A stretch of 11,096 nucleotides of DNA from positions 1-11,096 of the forward strand of contig JBDIBB010000122.1 in NCBI GenBank assembly GCA_039812685.1. Reading direction: 5' to 3'. The stretch comes from JBDIBB01 sp039812685. Its GTDB lineage: Bacteria > Acidobacteriota > Vicinamibacteria > Vicinamibacterales > JAFNAJ01. Shown piece after piece: positions 1 through 8,039 of this stretch (positions within the stretch are counted from its first letter, which is position 1; each line of letters opens with the position of its first letter). The notes beneath the pieces were generated by a model that worked only from the letters and a program-made list of their open reading frames with translations, did not search any database and was not told where the DNA came from. A program made the translations under genes and the position numbers.

Positions 1-483
1 CACTTCCTGGTCCGCTACCGGACCAGCGCCCACCATCCGGACCACCCCCGCGATCTGGTCGTCGATCCGTTCGCCGGCGGCGCCTTGCTCTCCGCGCACG
101 ACCTGCGCGACCTGCTGCGGCGCCATGCCGGGGAAGACGTGGCCTACGATCGGCGACTGCTGGCGCCGGCCACCCGCGCCCAGATCCTCGCGCGCATGGC
201 GGAGAACCTGAAGCGGTTGTACGTGGCCATGCGCTCGTTTCCGCACGCGCGCGCCGTCTCGGATCTGCTGGTGGCCCTCGATCCGTCCTCACCCACCGAA
301 CTGCGCGATCGCGGGCTGCTCGCCTACCACATGCGCGAATTCAGGCCGGCCCTGCGCGATCTGGAGGCCTGCCTGCTGGTGCAGGCGCGCGGCGGCGAGC
401 CCGCCGAGGACCAGCGCGAGGAAGTGCAGCAGATCTGGGAGCACGTCAAGGCGCTGCGCCGACGGCTCGCCGGCCTCAACTGA
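1..483 (+). CDS. SirB1-family transglutaminase-like/TPR protein, 3' part (5' end outside window)
   Basis: The reading frame is open from base 1 to a TGA at 481-483, giving 160 visible C-terminal residues. The frame is already coding-like before the first TTG at 85, so I treat the gene as truncated by the window edge and do not start it there. Residues 1-6 (HFLVRY) and 21-27 (VDPFAGG) fit the end of the transglutaminase-like core of SirB1 proteins, where a conserved His sits just before LVRY and DPF.GG..L follows. Residues 56-100 continue into the helical TPR-like tail typical of the family (ILARMAENLKRLY, then LRDRGLLAYH and ALRDLEACL). The catalytic Cys expected upstream is not in the window. 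The family is widespread, often next to peptide chain release or methyltransferase genes, and its biochemical role is not settled; I assign none. A convergent TonB receptor gene follows, separated by a shared hairpin. Confidence 0.85.
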   Translation, partial: HFLVRYRTSAHHPDHPRDLVVDPFAGGALLSAHDLRDLLRRHAGEDVAYDRRLLAPATRAQILARMAENLKRLYVAMRSFPHARAVSDLLVALDPSSPTELRDRGLLAYHMREFRPALRDLEACLLVQARGGEPAEDQREEVQQIWEHVKALRRRLAGLN

Positions 484-524
484 CGCCGTCGCGACCCCTG
501 GCGGCACGCGATCCCCGAAAAGAA

Positions 525-557
525 GAGGGGCGCCCCTCCGGAGGAGGAGCGCCCCTT
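525..557 (-). terminator. Hairpin terminator of the TonB receptor gene, possibly bidirectional
   Basis: An inverted repeat pairs AGGGGCGC (526-533) with GCGCCCCT (549-556). After one mismatch the stem continues as CCTCC (535-539) with GGAGG (543-547) around a three-base loop. Read on the minus strand, the stem is followed by a T-rich run (CTTCTTTT, from about 524 down to 517), the hallmark of an intrinsic terminator. It lies about 55 bases past the stop of the minus-strand receptor gene. On the plus strand no T-run follows, so termination of the SirB1-type gene here would rely on the stem alone. Confidence 0.75.
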
Positions 558-611
558 GGGAGCCTGCCCCCGCGGCTCAGCGGATCCAGGCCCGCGCGCC
601 GCGATCGGCCG

Positions 612-3600
612 TCAGAACGTCGCCCTGACGCCGAAGCGGAGGACGCGAGGCGCCAGCAGCGAGCTGATCGTGTTCGCGTTGCTGGCGTTCTGCCTGCCGC
701 GCATCGACTGTGTGGTGCTCCCGTTGAACAGGTTGAAGATGTCCACGCTCGCCGTGAACCGCGCGCGGTTGAACAGCGTGAACACCCTGTCCACCCGGAA
801 GTCCATCGTCTGGAAGTTCGGCAGCCGCTCGTCTCCCCGCTTGTCGAGGTAGACGGTTGCCTGGCCGGCGCTGAACGGCCGGGTGGGCGTCAGCACCGAC
901 CGGATGAAGGGATAGCCGCCGCGCGTGTTGTAGAACGCCGCGACGTTGATGTGCAGGGGCAGCGTGTAGGAACCGGACAGGCGGAGAATCCACTTCGTGT
1001 TGACGAACACGTTCCCGAGGCCGCTCGAGGTGGATTCCGGCGCGTACTGGCCCTTGTTCAGGCTCGACTCGATGCTGGTCGGATCGCCCGTGGAGGACTG
1101 GTAGTAGTAGCCCTGCGGGGTCTCGAAGTGCAGCGGCGCGTCGTTGTACGAATAGCTGCCGTTGAGCTGCCAGCGGTCCGCGAAGCGCTTCCGTCCGGTG
1201 AGCTCGAAGCCCTGGTAGTTACGGTGGAAGTCGCTGATGTTCTTCAGAGTGTACTTGGTCGGCAACTGGCGCGTCGGCACGTAGTAGGTGACCGTCGGGC
1301 ACGTCGCACCCGAGGGGCACGTCGAGGCGGGCGGCGTGAAGGACGCCTGGGCCCAGTCGCTCGGGCCGAAGTCGTCGTAGACGGTGCCCCAGAAGTTGCC
1401 GTAGTTGCGCCAGATGTAGCTGGCGCTGATCGCCACCTGGTTGCCGAACTGCCGGTCGAAGGTGACGATGAACTCGTCGGTCTTGCTGGCGGTCACCCCG
1501 GGATCGACCTTGCCCGACGTGCTGGTGGCACTCGGGTTGTTGTAGTCGTACCCGCCGGTCCACTGCAGCGGCGCGGCGGTGAGCACCACCTCGTTGGCCT
1601 GGACGACCTTGTCGCCATTGACGTCGACCCAGGGGTAGCGCACCGTCGTGGCCACCACCGTGTTGTACGCGCTCGACATGCTGCCGGTCCCGAGCTGCTC
1701 CACGTAGCGGGAGTAGTTCAGTTTGACGACGTTGCGGCCGTCATCCGTGATGTCGTAGGTGAGGCCGAGGCGTGGCGACCAGTTCTTGAACGCAACCCCT
1801 GCCTTGGCGCCGGCGAACGAGACGGCGGGCAACTGGTTGAAGACCGCCCCCGGGTAGGAGACGCCGTTGTACTCACCGGCGTAGGTGGCCTTGCCGTAGA
1901 ACGGCGACGCGTCGACCTTGGCCTCGTTGGCGAAGTCGGTCTGGTAGTCGAAGCGCAGGCCCAGGTTGATGACGAACCGGCCCCGGGTCCAGGTGTCCTG
2001 CACGAAGAAGTTCCGGTTGCGCAGGCCGTACTCGGTGAGGCCGCGGCGGTAGAGCTGCGCCTCGGCGGCCACGCCACGGTTGAAGCGGGCGTAGGCGTCG
2101 CCGCCCCACATGCTCTCGGTGTGCGCGATGTCGTTGCGGATCTTGAACCCAACCTTCAGCGCGTGATCACCCCCGAGGGTGTTCGGCAGGAAGTAGTTGG
2201 TCATGAAGTCGATGCTGTCGGTCGGCCGGACGTAGACCGCTTCCTGGTAGGATCGGCCCCACAAACCCGTGGAGATCTCGTAGGTGGCCTGCACGCCGCG
2301 CAGGCTCTCCTCGTGGAACGTCAGCGCGAAGTTGTTGCCGACGTGCGAGTACGATCCCTCCATCATCAGCCGGTCGCTGAAGATGTGCCGGTCGGTCCAC
2401 TTGTAGCTCTTGGGCATCCCGGTCTTCCACCAGCTCGAGCCCAGGTCGGTCCGGGTGACGCCAAGCTGGCGCCAGGTCGTCTCGAGCGGCCGCACGTCGC
2501 TCGCGTCACGCGCGTTGCGCACCTTCTCGGCCGCGTTGAAGAACATCGACGCCTGGTTGTTCCTGAACGTCTGCATCTGGTACTTCAGGTTGTAGTTGTT
2601 CAGCAGCGTCGTGTCCGGGCTCAGGCACTTCCGGATCTCCTCGAGCGAGTAGTTCAGCGGCGCGGCCTTCATCGCCTGGCACTCGGCGCTGGCGAGGTAG
2701 AAGTTGTTGACGCCGACGCTGATGTTCTGCTTGCCGTAGCTGCCCCAGATCCACGCGCGGCCCTTCACGATGGGCCCGCCAGCCTCGATGCCGTAGTCCT
2801 TGATGTTCTGGATCGGGTTGCCGGTGGACGCGCCCTGGCGCCGCTGCTCGTCGCTGACGTTGACCGACTGGAACTTCTCGTCCGTGATGTAATACCGGCC
2901 CGATCCGCGCAGCTTGTCGGTTCCGCTCTTGGTGACGAGGTTGACGCCGACGCCCGGCGACTGCATCGTCACGTCGGCGCCGCCCGTCGAGATCTGCATC
3001 TCCTCGAACGCGTCGAAGTCGAAGTAGACCGGCGACCCGCCCGTCGCGGACATGTCGGTGATGTCGACGCCGTCGAGGTTCCACTTCTGCTGGCTCATCG
3101 CCGCGCCGCGCGCGACGAAGTTCGACTGCTGCCCCGAGGCGCTGCCGCCCACGTTCTGACGATCCATGGCCACGCCGGCCGACTGCTCCAGGATGACCCA
3201 CGGGTCGCGCGCCGACGGGATGTTCTGGAGGGCCTCCTGCGTGAAGCGGCTGGTCCGGCCGGTGTCCTTCGTGTCGACCAGCGACGTCTCGGCCGTCACC
3301 GAGACCGTTTCCTCCAGCGTCGAGAGGCCAAGCGTCTGGTTCACCTGGGCACTCAGGCCGATCTCGACGCGGACGCCTTCCTTGATGACGATCTGGAAGC
3401 CCGTGAGCTCGAACTTCACGGTATAAGTGCCGACCTGGAGCTGCGGAAACCGGTAGCTGCCGGAATCGCTCGTGGTCGCCGTGAGCGGCCGCAGCAGGAC
3501 GGGGCTGGTCAGCGTGACGACGACGCCCGGAAGCACCGCGCCGCTCGTGTCGTTGACACGGCCATAGATCTCACCCGTCTGCTGGGCGGAGGCTCCGGCC

Positions 3601-3653
3601 GCGCCGACAGCCAGCACGGCCGCCGTCAGCCAAACGATCAGTCGGCTCCTCAT
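612..3653 (-). CDS. TonB-dependent outer-membrane receptor with N-terminal carboxypeptidase-regulatory-like domain
   Basis: This encodes an outer-membrane beta-barrel for TonB-driven uptake of an unidentified substrate. The ATG at 3653 is preferred over an upstream in-frame start (3764) because AGGAGGG sits 8 bases before it and a clean signal peptide follows: basic n-region MRSR, hydrophobic core, likely cleavage after ASA at residue 23. The mature protein has 1013 residues in the precursor. Residues 26-110 form a CarboxypepD_reg-like beta-sandwich (GEIYGRVNDTSGAVLPGVVV, then GSYRFPQLQVGTYTV). A TonB-box-like stretch EETVSVTAE lies at 114-122. The plug spans about 135-250, with NLDGVDITD at 192-200 and GVGVNLVTKSGT at 234-245. 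The rest is barrel, ending in a terminal Phe (VLRFGVRATF), as outer-membrane proteins often do. An Asp-rich, EF-hand-like loop DVNGDKVVQANE lies at 677-688. The architecture is Oar-like and common in Acidobacteriota. No ExbB/ExbD/TonB gene or substrate-processing partner is nearby, so the ligand cannot be named. Confidence 0.93.
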   Translation of the reverse strand: MRSRLIVWLTAAVLAVGAAGASAQQTGEIYGRVNDTSGAVLPGVVVTLTSPVLLRPLTATTSDSGSYRFPQLQVGTYTVKFELTGFQIVIKEGVRVEIGLSAQVNQTLGLSTLEETVSVTAETSLVDTKDTGRTSRFTQEALQNIPSARDPWVILEQSAGVAMDRQNVGGSASGQQSNFVARGAAMSQQKWNLDGVDITDMSATGGSPVYFDFDAFEEMQISTGGADVTMQSPGVGVNLVTKSGTDKLRGSGRYYITDEKFQSVNVSDEQRRQGASTGNPIQNIKDYGIEAGGPIVKGRAWIWGSYGKQNISVGVNNFYLASAECQAMKAAPLNYSLEEIRKCLSPDTTLLNNYNLKYQMQTFRNNQASMFFNAAEKVRNARDASDVRPLETTWRQLGVTRTDLGSSWWKTGMPKSYKWTDRHIFSDRLMMEGSYSHVGNNFALTFHEESLRGVQATYEISTGLWGRSYQEAVYVRPTDSIDFMTNYFLPNTLGGDHALKVGFKIRNDIAHTESMWGGDAYARFNRGVAAEAQLYRRGLTEYGLRNRNFFVQDTWTRGRFVINLGLRFDYQTDFANEAKVDASPFYGKATYAGEYNGVSYPGAVFNQLPAVSFAGAKAGVAFKNWSPRLGLTYDITDDGRNVVKLNYSRYVEQLGTGSMSSAYNTVVATTVRYPWVDVNGDKVVQANEVVLTAAPLQWTGGYDYNNPSATSTSGKVDPGVTASKTDEFIVTFDRQFGNQVAISASYIWRNYGNFWGTVYDDFGPSDWAQASFTPPASTCPSGATCPTVTYYVPTRQLPTKYTLKNISDFHRNYQGFELTGRKRFADRWQLNGSYSYNDAPLHFETPQGYYYQSSTGDPTSIESSLNKGQYAPESTSSGLGNVFVNTKWILRLSGSYTLPLHINVAAFYNTRGGYPFIRSVLTPTRPFSAGQATVYLDKRGDERLPNFQTMDFRVDRVFTLFNRARFTASVDIFNLFNGSTTQSMRGRQNASNANTISSLLAPRVLRFGVRATF

Positions 3654-4057
3654 AAGCTTCTCCCTCCTGCGAGCTGCAACACGCTCTACGAAGCCCTGAC
3701 AAGAATTGTGGCCCTCTGCGCCAGGGACGAGACGGGCGCCAGACGGACCGGGTACTCGGAACACCAGAGGCCAAGCAAACGACGAGCCAACTGAACCGTC
3801 CTCTCGCCCGCTCGCCCTCCGCGGGATCCCGAGCGTGATGGGGGAGTTCGGAGTGCCTTCGCATCCAGCAGGTTCGAGTCAGAACGGAATCTTGGATCCA
3901 ACGCAGGAGATCCGTCCAAGGAAGCGTAGGGCGCAGCGCAGGTCGCCGGCGGGTGTCGTAAGATTCCGGGGCGCGAAATCGGGTCCGCTCGCCGGGATGC
4001 AGGACGGCGCCTCGCAGAGGCATCCGGTTCGCGCCCGATTCGTCTCCGCACTCGTCG
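3654..4057. other. Divergent intergenic region between TonB receptor and GT2 genes
   Basis: This is 404 bases between divergently transcribed genes, visibly less GC-biased than the flanking genes. I see no RNA gene, no convincing ORF and no riboswitch. Open frames crossing it are continuations of shadow frames of the neighbours. Promoters must lie here but none is convincing. On the minus strand TTGTCA (3703 to 3698) matches a -35 box five of six, but at 17 bases it is followed by a poor -10 (TTGCAG). On the plus strand TAAGAT (3959-3964) resembles a -10 without a recognisable -35. A 10-base palindrome TTGGATCCAA lies at 3892-3901. A stretch resembling a tRNA T-loop (GGTTCGAGTC at 3871-3880) has no pairing stem. 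Confidence 0.5.
3662..3668 (-). promoter_or_regulatory. Strong ribosome binding site of the TonB receptor gene
   Basis: On the minus strand this reads AGGAGGG, separated by 8 bases (AGAAGCTT) from the ATG at 3653. It decides the start: the in-frame upstream start at 3764 would place this motif inside the coding region and bury the signal peptide 37 residues in. Confidence 0.8.
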
Positions 4058-4741
4058 ATGGCCCTCATCTCAATCATCGTCCCCGTCTACAACGAGGCCG
4101 CCACGATACGCCTGGTCATCGACCGCCTGCAGGGAATCGACCTGCCCGCCGACCGCGAGATCATCGTCGTCAACGACGGGTCGACCGACGGCACGCGGGC
4201 GGCCCTCGACGGCCTCGGTCCGCTCGACAACGTGCGGGTGATTCACGCGGAAGTCAACGGCGGCAAGGGCAGCGCGATCCGCGCGGGCCTGGCCGCCGTG
4301 CAGGGCGACATCGTGGCAATCCAGGATGCCGACCTGGAACTCGATCCCGCCCAGATCGCCGACCTGGTGCGACCCATCCTGGAACGGGGCGCGCCGGTGG
4401 TCTACGGATCACGATTCCTCGGCGAACGGCCCGATGCGCCCTGGCTCACGATCGCGGCCAACCGCTTCCTGACGATGTGCACGAACCTGCTCTACGGCGC
4501 GCACATCACCGACATGGAAACCTGCTACAAGGTGATGCGCACCGACGTCGCACGCGCGCTGCGCCTCGAGGCGAACCGATTCGACATCGAGCCCGAGATC
4601 ACCGCGAAGCTGCTGCGCGCGGGGCATCCCATCCTCGAACTGCCGGTGCGGTTCCAGCCACGATCGCGCGCGGCGGGGAAGAAGATCGGCTGGCGCGACG
4701 GCGCGCACGCGGTGCTGGCGCTGCTGCGCCACCGGTTGTGA
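4058..4741 (+). CDS. GT2 glycosyltransferase, polyprenyl/dolichyl-phosphate sugar synthase type
   Basis: This is a soluble GT-A-fold family 2 enzyme of 227 residues that likely transfers a sugar from a nucleotide donor to a polyprenyl phosphate on the cytoplasmic face of the inner membrane. The N-terminus has the classic IIVPVYNE (6-13) and VVNDGSTDGT (37-46) nucleotide-binding segments. QDADLELDP at 89-97 holds the metal-binding DxD-type motif. VVYGSRF (114-120), TDMETCYKVMR (151-161), RFDIEPEI (174-181) and GKKIGWRDG (207-215) match the dolichol-phosphate mannose/glucose synthase-like subgroup. There is no C-terminal transmembrane pair, unlike GtrB or Ppm-type enzymes, so it resembles soluble DPM1-type proteins. 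The ATG at 4058 is the first usable start: the frame upstream reaches a stop at 3959-3961 without another ATG. No Shine-Dalgarno is visible. The next gene, a GT-C-like membrane protein, starts 48-60 bases downstream on the same strand, and the two likely form an operon. The sugar and acceptor chain are not readable from the sequence. Confidence 0.88.
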   Translation: MALISIIVPVYNEAATIRLVIDRLQGIDLPADREIIVVNDGSTDGTRAALDGLGPLDNVRVIHAEVNGGKGSAIRAGLAAVQGDIVAIQDADLELDPAQIADLVRPILERGAPVVYGSRFLGERPDAPWLTIAANRFLTMCTNLLYGAHITDMETCYKVMRTDVARALRLEANRFDIEPEITAKLLRAGHPILELPVRFQPRSRAAGKKIGWRDGAHAVLALLRHRL

Positions 4742-4801
4742 GGGCGTCCGGACGCGCATGAACACGCCAGGCGCGCCCCCCTGGCCCGGGTGCCGAAGAC
4801 G

Positions 4802-6616
4802 ATGACGATCGGACGTGTCCTGGTGGCCGCAGCCGTTGCGCTGCTGGCCTGGACGGCGGCCGTCGCCTGCTCCGGCGGCATCGACCTGCGCGTCCTCGGG
4901 ATCCCGCTCACCGCGCGCGCGGCCTGGCCGACGCTGGCCGCGGCGATGCTCGCGGCCCTGGCGGCCTGGTCAGGCGCGGGCTGGCGGCGGGCGGCCATCC
5001 TGGAGGACCTCGGCTGGCTGGCGCAGCGGCTCCACCGCCTGGCGACACCGCTGGCCCTGGCGCTGGCCGCGCTCGCGGCAGGCTTCGCCGTGAGCTTCGG
5101 CGCGTTCGTGGCTGGTGGTTCCGACTCCTACTGTTACGTGGAGCAGGCCGAGCGCCTGGCGGCCGGTACCTTCCTGGCTCCCGTCGACTTCGGATTCGAC
5201 ACGCCATGGGACCAGGCCGCCCTCTCGCTGGCGCCCACGGGCTTCGTCCCCTCCCGGGTGGTGCCCGGGGCCATCGCGCCCATCTGCCCGGCCGGGCTGG
5301 CGCTGGTCATGGCCATGCCGCGCGCGCTCGGCGCGCCGCGGTCGAGCGTGTTCTACGTCGTGCCCCTCTTCGCCGGCCTCGCGGTGTGGGCCGCGTTCCT
5401 GGTGGGACGGCGCCTGGGAGGCGCCAGCGTAGGCCTGGCCACGGCCGCGCTCACCGCCACCAGCCCGATCGCCCTGTACCAGGCCGAACAGCCGATGAGC
5501 GACATCCCCGCGACGGCGCTCTGGCTCGCCGCGCTGGCGCTGGTGGGACGCCGCACGAAGCCGACGCTCGGGCTCGCCGGCCTGAGCGCGGGGATGGCCG
5601 CGATGATGCGACCCAACCTCGCGCCGCTGGCGATGCTCTTCGCGGCCGCCGCCTGGGCACGACACGGGAACGAGCGCGGGTCGACGCGGGCGCGGGCGGC
5701 GCGCGCGGCCGCTGTGCTGGCGGGCGTCGTCCCGGCGGCGGTCGCCGTCGGCCTGATGCAGTGGCTCGCCTACGGGTCTCCGCTGCGTTCGGGTTACGGC
5801 AGCCTGGACGCGCTCTTCCGCCTCTCCCATGTCGTCCCGAACCTGGGGCGGTACGTGCCGTGGCTGCTGCAGACACAGTCGCCCCTGGTGCTGGCCGCCG
5901 CGGCGGCGCCGTGGCTGGCCGGGAGGACGGGGCGGCAGGACCCCCGGATCGACGCGCTGCTGCTGGCCGGCTTCGCCCTTGGCGTGATGTGCGCCTACCT
6001 GCCCTACGTGCCGTTCGACGACTGGTGGTACCTGCGCTTCTGGCTGCCGGCCATCCCTCCGCTGATCGCGCTGGCAACGGCTGTCCTGGCCCGGCTGGCG
6101 ACGCTCACCCTCACGCGCTGGCCGCGACGCACCGCCCAGGTGGCTGGAGGCGCGATGGCGGCAGTGGGGCTCGTGGCCACCGTCGCCCTGGGCGCGTGGC
6201 AACTGGGCGTGGCGCGCGATCGCGGCGTCTTCAGGCTGGCCGAGTCGGAGCGGAAGTTCACCGCGGCCGGGCAGTACGTCGAGAGCGCCCTGCCCGCCAG
6301 CGCCGTGGTGCTCACGGTGTGGCACAGCGGCGCGGTGCGCTACTACGGCCACCGGCCGAGCCTCGTGTGGGACGCGATCGTCGCGGGCCAGTTGCCAGCG
6401 GTCGTGGAGGCGCTCGAGCGGCAGGGGCGCGAGCCATTCCTGCTGCTGGAGGACTGGGAGCGCGACGCCTTCCGCGCGCGCTTCGCCGGGCAGCCCCTGG
6501 CGGCGCTCGACTGGCCGCCGCGCGCGCGCATCGGGCGGCAGGTGTCGATCTGGGCCCTGGCCGACCGCGCGCGCTTCCTTCGCGGCGACACCGTGCGCAG
6601 CGATCGGATCTGGTGA
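4802..6616 (+). CDS. Multi-spanning GT-C-like membrane glycosyltransferase (GT39/PMT_2-like)
   Basis: This is an integral membrane protein of 604 residues with about 11-13 hydrophobic segments (roughly 1-22, 42-57, 82-103, 158-173, 184-201, 210-228, 236-249, 256-284, 300-324, 361-373, 384-401, 412-433, 447-468), followed by a soluble tail from about 480. Loop residues GGSDSYCYVEQAERL (105-119) hold an Asp-Tyr cluster at the place where GT-C enzymes keep the acidic catalytic residue in an early periplasmic loop; D108 is my candidate. QPMSDIPA (230-237) and MMRPN (268-272) are motifs I associate with bacterial PMT_2/ArnT-like proteins. The upstream GT2 gene would supply its lipid-linked sugar donor. 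The acceptor is unknown. Start choice is uncertain: ATG at 4802 or in-frame GTG at 4790 (four residues longer), neither with a Shine-Dalgarno. It could be annotated only as a hypothetical membrane protein, since sequence identity to characterised GT39 enzymes is probably low. Confidence 0.72.
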   Translation: MTIGRVLVAAAVALLAWTAAVACSGGIDLRVLGIPLTARAAWPTLAAAMLAALAAWSGAGWRRAAILEDLGWLAQRLHRLATPLALALAALAAGFAVSFGAFVAGGSDSYCYVEQAERLAAGTFLAPVDFGFDTPWDQAALSLAPTGFVPSRVVPGAIAPICPAGLALVMAMPRALGAPRSSVFYVVPLFAGLAVWAAFLVGRRLGGASVGLATAALTATSPIALYQAEQPMSDIPATALWLAALALVGRRTKPTLGLAGLSAGMAAMMRPNLAPLAMLFAAAAWARHGNERGSTRARAARAAAVLAGVVPAAVAVGLMQWLAYGSPLRSGYGSLDALFRLSHVVPNLGRYVPWLLQTQSPLVLAAAAAPWLAGRTGRQDPRIDALLLAGFALGVMCAYLPYVPFDDWWYLRFWLPAIPPLIALATAVLARLATLTLTRWPRRTAQVAGGAMAAVGLVATVALGAWQLGVARDRGVFRLAESERKFTAAGQYVESALPASAVVLTVWHSGAVRYYGHRPSLVWDAIVAGQLPAVVEALERQGREPFLLLEDWERDAFRARFAGQPLAALDWPPRARIGRQVSIWALADRARFLRGDTVRSDRIW

Positions 6617-6626
6617 GGCCGCGCCG

Positions 6627-6652
6627 GAGGGGCGGCCGGCAGGCCGCCCCTC
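6627..6652. terminator. Perfect 11-bp hairpin between convergent genes
   Basis: GAGGGGCGGCC (6627-6637) and GGCCGCCCCTC (6642-6652) pair without mismatch around a GGCA loop. It fills most of the 46-base gap between the stop of the GT-C-like gene (+) and the stop of the M20 peptidase gene (-). No T-run follows on either strand, so it is a U-tract-less, probably bidirectional terminator or an RNA 3' end stabiliser. Confidence 0.6.
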
Positions 6653-6662
6653 GCGCGCCACC

Positions 6663-8039
6663 TCAGCGCGCGACGCCGGCAATCTCCTCGTACAGCGCCG
6701 CCGCGGCCACCACGCCCTGGTGGAAGTTGCCGAGATCGAGCTTCTCGTTGGGCGCGTGGATACGATCGTCGGGCAGGCCGACGCCGAAGAGCACCGACGG
6801 CACGCCCAGTTCCTTCTGGAAGGTGGCGACGACCGGGATGGAACCGCCCTCGCGCATGAACACGGGATCCTGGCCGAAGCCGGTCCTGATCGCGCGGCCC
6901 GCCGCCTGCACGTAGGCGTTGTCGAGCGAGGCCATCCACGGCATGCCGCCGTGCATCCGGGTGAGCGTCCACTCGACGGTCTTCGGCATCACCTTCTTCA
7001 GGCAGGCCTCCAACAGGTCGCCCACCTTCCCGGGCGTCTGGTCGGGCACGAGGCGCATGCTCACCTTCGCCATGGCGACGGCCGGCAGCACGGTCTTCGC
7101 GCCCTCGCCGGTGAACCCGCTGAGCAGGCCGTTGATCTCGAAGGTGGGGCGGGCGCTGGCGCGCTCGATCGTGCTGTAACCGGCCTCGCCGAACAGCCGC
7201 GGGGCGCCCAGTTCCTTCCGGTAGGCCTTCTCATTGAACGGGAGCCGCTTGAACTGCTCGCGCTCGGCGTCGCTGAGCGGCACGACATCGTCGTAGAACC
7301 CCGGGATCCTGATGCGGCCGCTGCGGTCCTTCATCTGCGCCAGCACCTGCGCGAGCACGATGGCCGGGTTGGCCACCGCGCCGCCGAACGTGCCGGAATG
7401 GAGGTCGGTCTTCGTCCCGCGCACGTCGATCTGGAAGTAGGCGAGGCCACGCAGCCCGTAGCACAGCGACGGCACGCCCTTGGCGAACATCCCCGTGTCG
7501 GAGATGACCACGACGTCGGCCCCGAGCAGGTCGCGATGCTCGCGGATGAACGGATCGAGGTTGGCGCTGCCGACCTCTTCCTCGCCCTCGAGGATCATCT
7601 TGAAGTTGACCGGCAGCCGGCCGGCCTGGGCCATGTGCGCCTCGAGGGCCTTGAAGTGCATGAAGATCTGGCCCTTGTCGTCGGAGGCGCCGCGCGCAAA
7701 CAGCTCGCCGTCGCGCACGGTGGCCTCGAAGGGCGGCGACTGCCAGAGATCGAGCGGATCGACCGGCTGCACGTCGTAGTGGCCGTAGTAGAGGACGGTC
7801 GGCGCGCCGGGCGCCTCCAGCCATTCGCCGTAGACCATCGGGTTGCCGGGCGTGTCGATCAGGCGGACGTGGCGCAGCCCGATGCGCGTCATCTGCGCCC
7901 CGGCCCACTCGGCCGCGCGCCGCACATCGGCCGCGTGCTCGGGCAGGGCGCTGATGGAGGGAATGGCCAGCCACGTCTTGAGCTCGTCGACGTAGCCATC
8001 GCGATGCGTCTGGATGTGATCGATGACGTTGGTCTGCAT
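6663..8039 (-). CDS. M20-family metallodipeptidase (dipeptidase/carnosinase-like)
   Basis: This is a cytoplasmic two-zinc exopeptidase of 458 residues, a usual length, expected to hydrolyse dipeptides or similar N-acyl amino acids. All family landmarks are present: GHYDVQP with metal ligands H87 and D89, ARGASDDKG with the bridging Asp D120, EGEEEVGS with general base E154 and ligand E155, ISDT with D181, and RIHAPNE with H428. HSGTFGG at 214-220 marks the dimerisation (lid) domain whose His reaches the partner active site in carnosinase-type members. EGGSIPV (397-403) is also typical. The set is closest to the CNDP2/PepV-like branch rather than ArgE or DapE. I start at the ATG at 8039, which gives the usual M20 N-terminus. 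A TTG at 8102 would add 21 low-complexity residues. The Shine-Dalgarno is weak (AGCAGG, 11 bases upstream). There is no signal peptide. It lies 64 bases after the rhodanese gene on the same strand and is probably co-transcribed. The exact substrate is undetermined. Confidence 0.92.
   Translation of the reverse strand: MQTNVIDHIQTHRDGYVDELKTWLAIPSISALPEHAADVRRAAEWAGAQMTRIGLRHVRLIDTPGNPMVYGEWLEAPGAPTVLYYGHYDVQPVDPLDLWQSPPFEATVRDGELFARGASDDKGQIFMHFKALEAHMAQAGRLPVNFKMILEGEEEVGSANLDPFIREHRDLLGADVVVISDTGMFAKGVPSLCYGLRGLAYFQIDVRGTKTDLHSGTFGGAVANPAIVLAQVLAQMKDRSGRIRIPGFYDDVVPLSDAEREQFKRLPFNEKAYRKELGAPRLFGEAGYSTIERASARPTFEINGLLSGFTGEGAKTVLPAVAMAKVSMRLVPDQTPGKVGDLLEACLKKVMPKTVEWTLTRMHGGMPWMASLDNAYVQAAGRAIRTGFGQDPVFMREGGSIPVVATFQKELGVPSVLFGVGLPDDRIHAPNEKLDLGNFHQGVVAAAALYEEIAGVAR

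Noticed and set aside
951..3794. A 947-codon open frame antisense to the TonB receptor gene
   Set aside because: It mirrors the receptor codons. High GC at third positions removes stops on the opposite strand. The translation is Val/Arg/Ala/Asp-rich with no recognisable domain, while the receptor frame shows complete family architecture, signal peptide and ribosome binding site.
3860..3901. tRNA-like T-loop (GGTTCGAGTC) in the intergenic region
   Set aside because: The bases on either side of the loop do not pair into a T-stem and no acceptor stem or anticodon arm can be found.
3706..4761. A 351-codon plus-strand frame overlapping the GT2 gene
   Set aside because: It is a shifted frame of the GT2 gene with Arg/Pro/Gly-rich translation. 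The GT2 frame carries every expected motif.
4970..6682. A 570-codon minus-strand frame opposite the GT-C-like gene
   Set aside because: Its composition is Arg/Gly/Gln-rich without domains, and it is explained as the high-GC shadow of a clearly membrane-spanning plus-strand protein.
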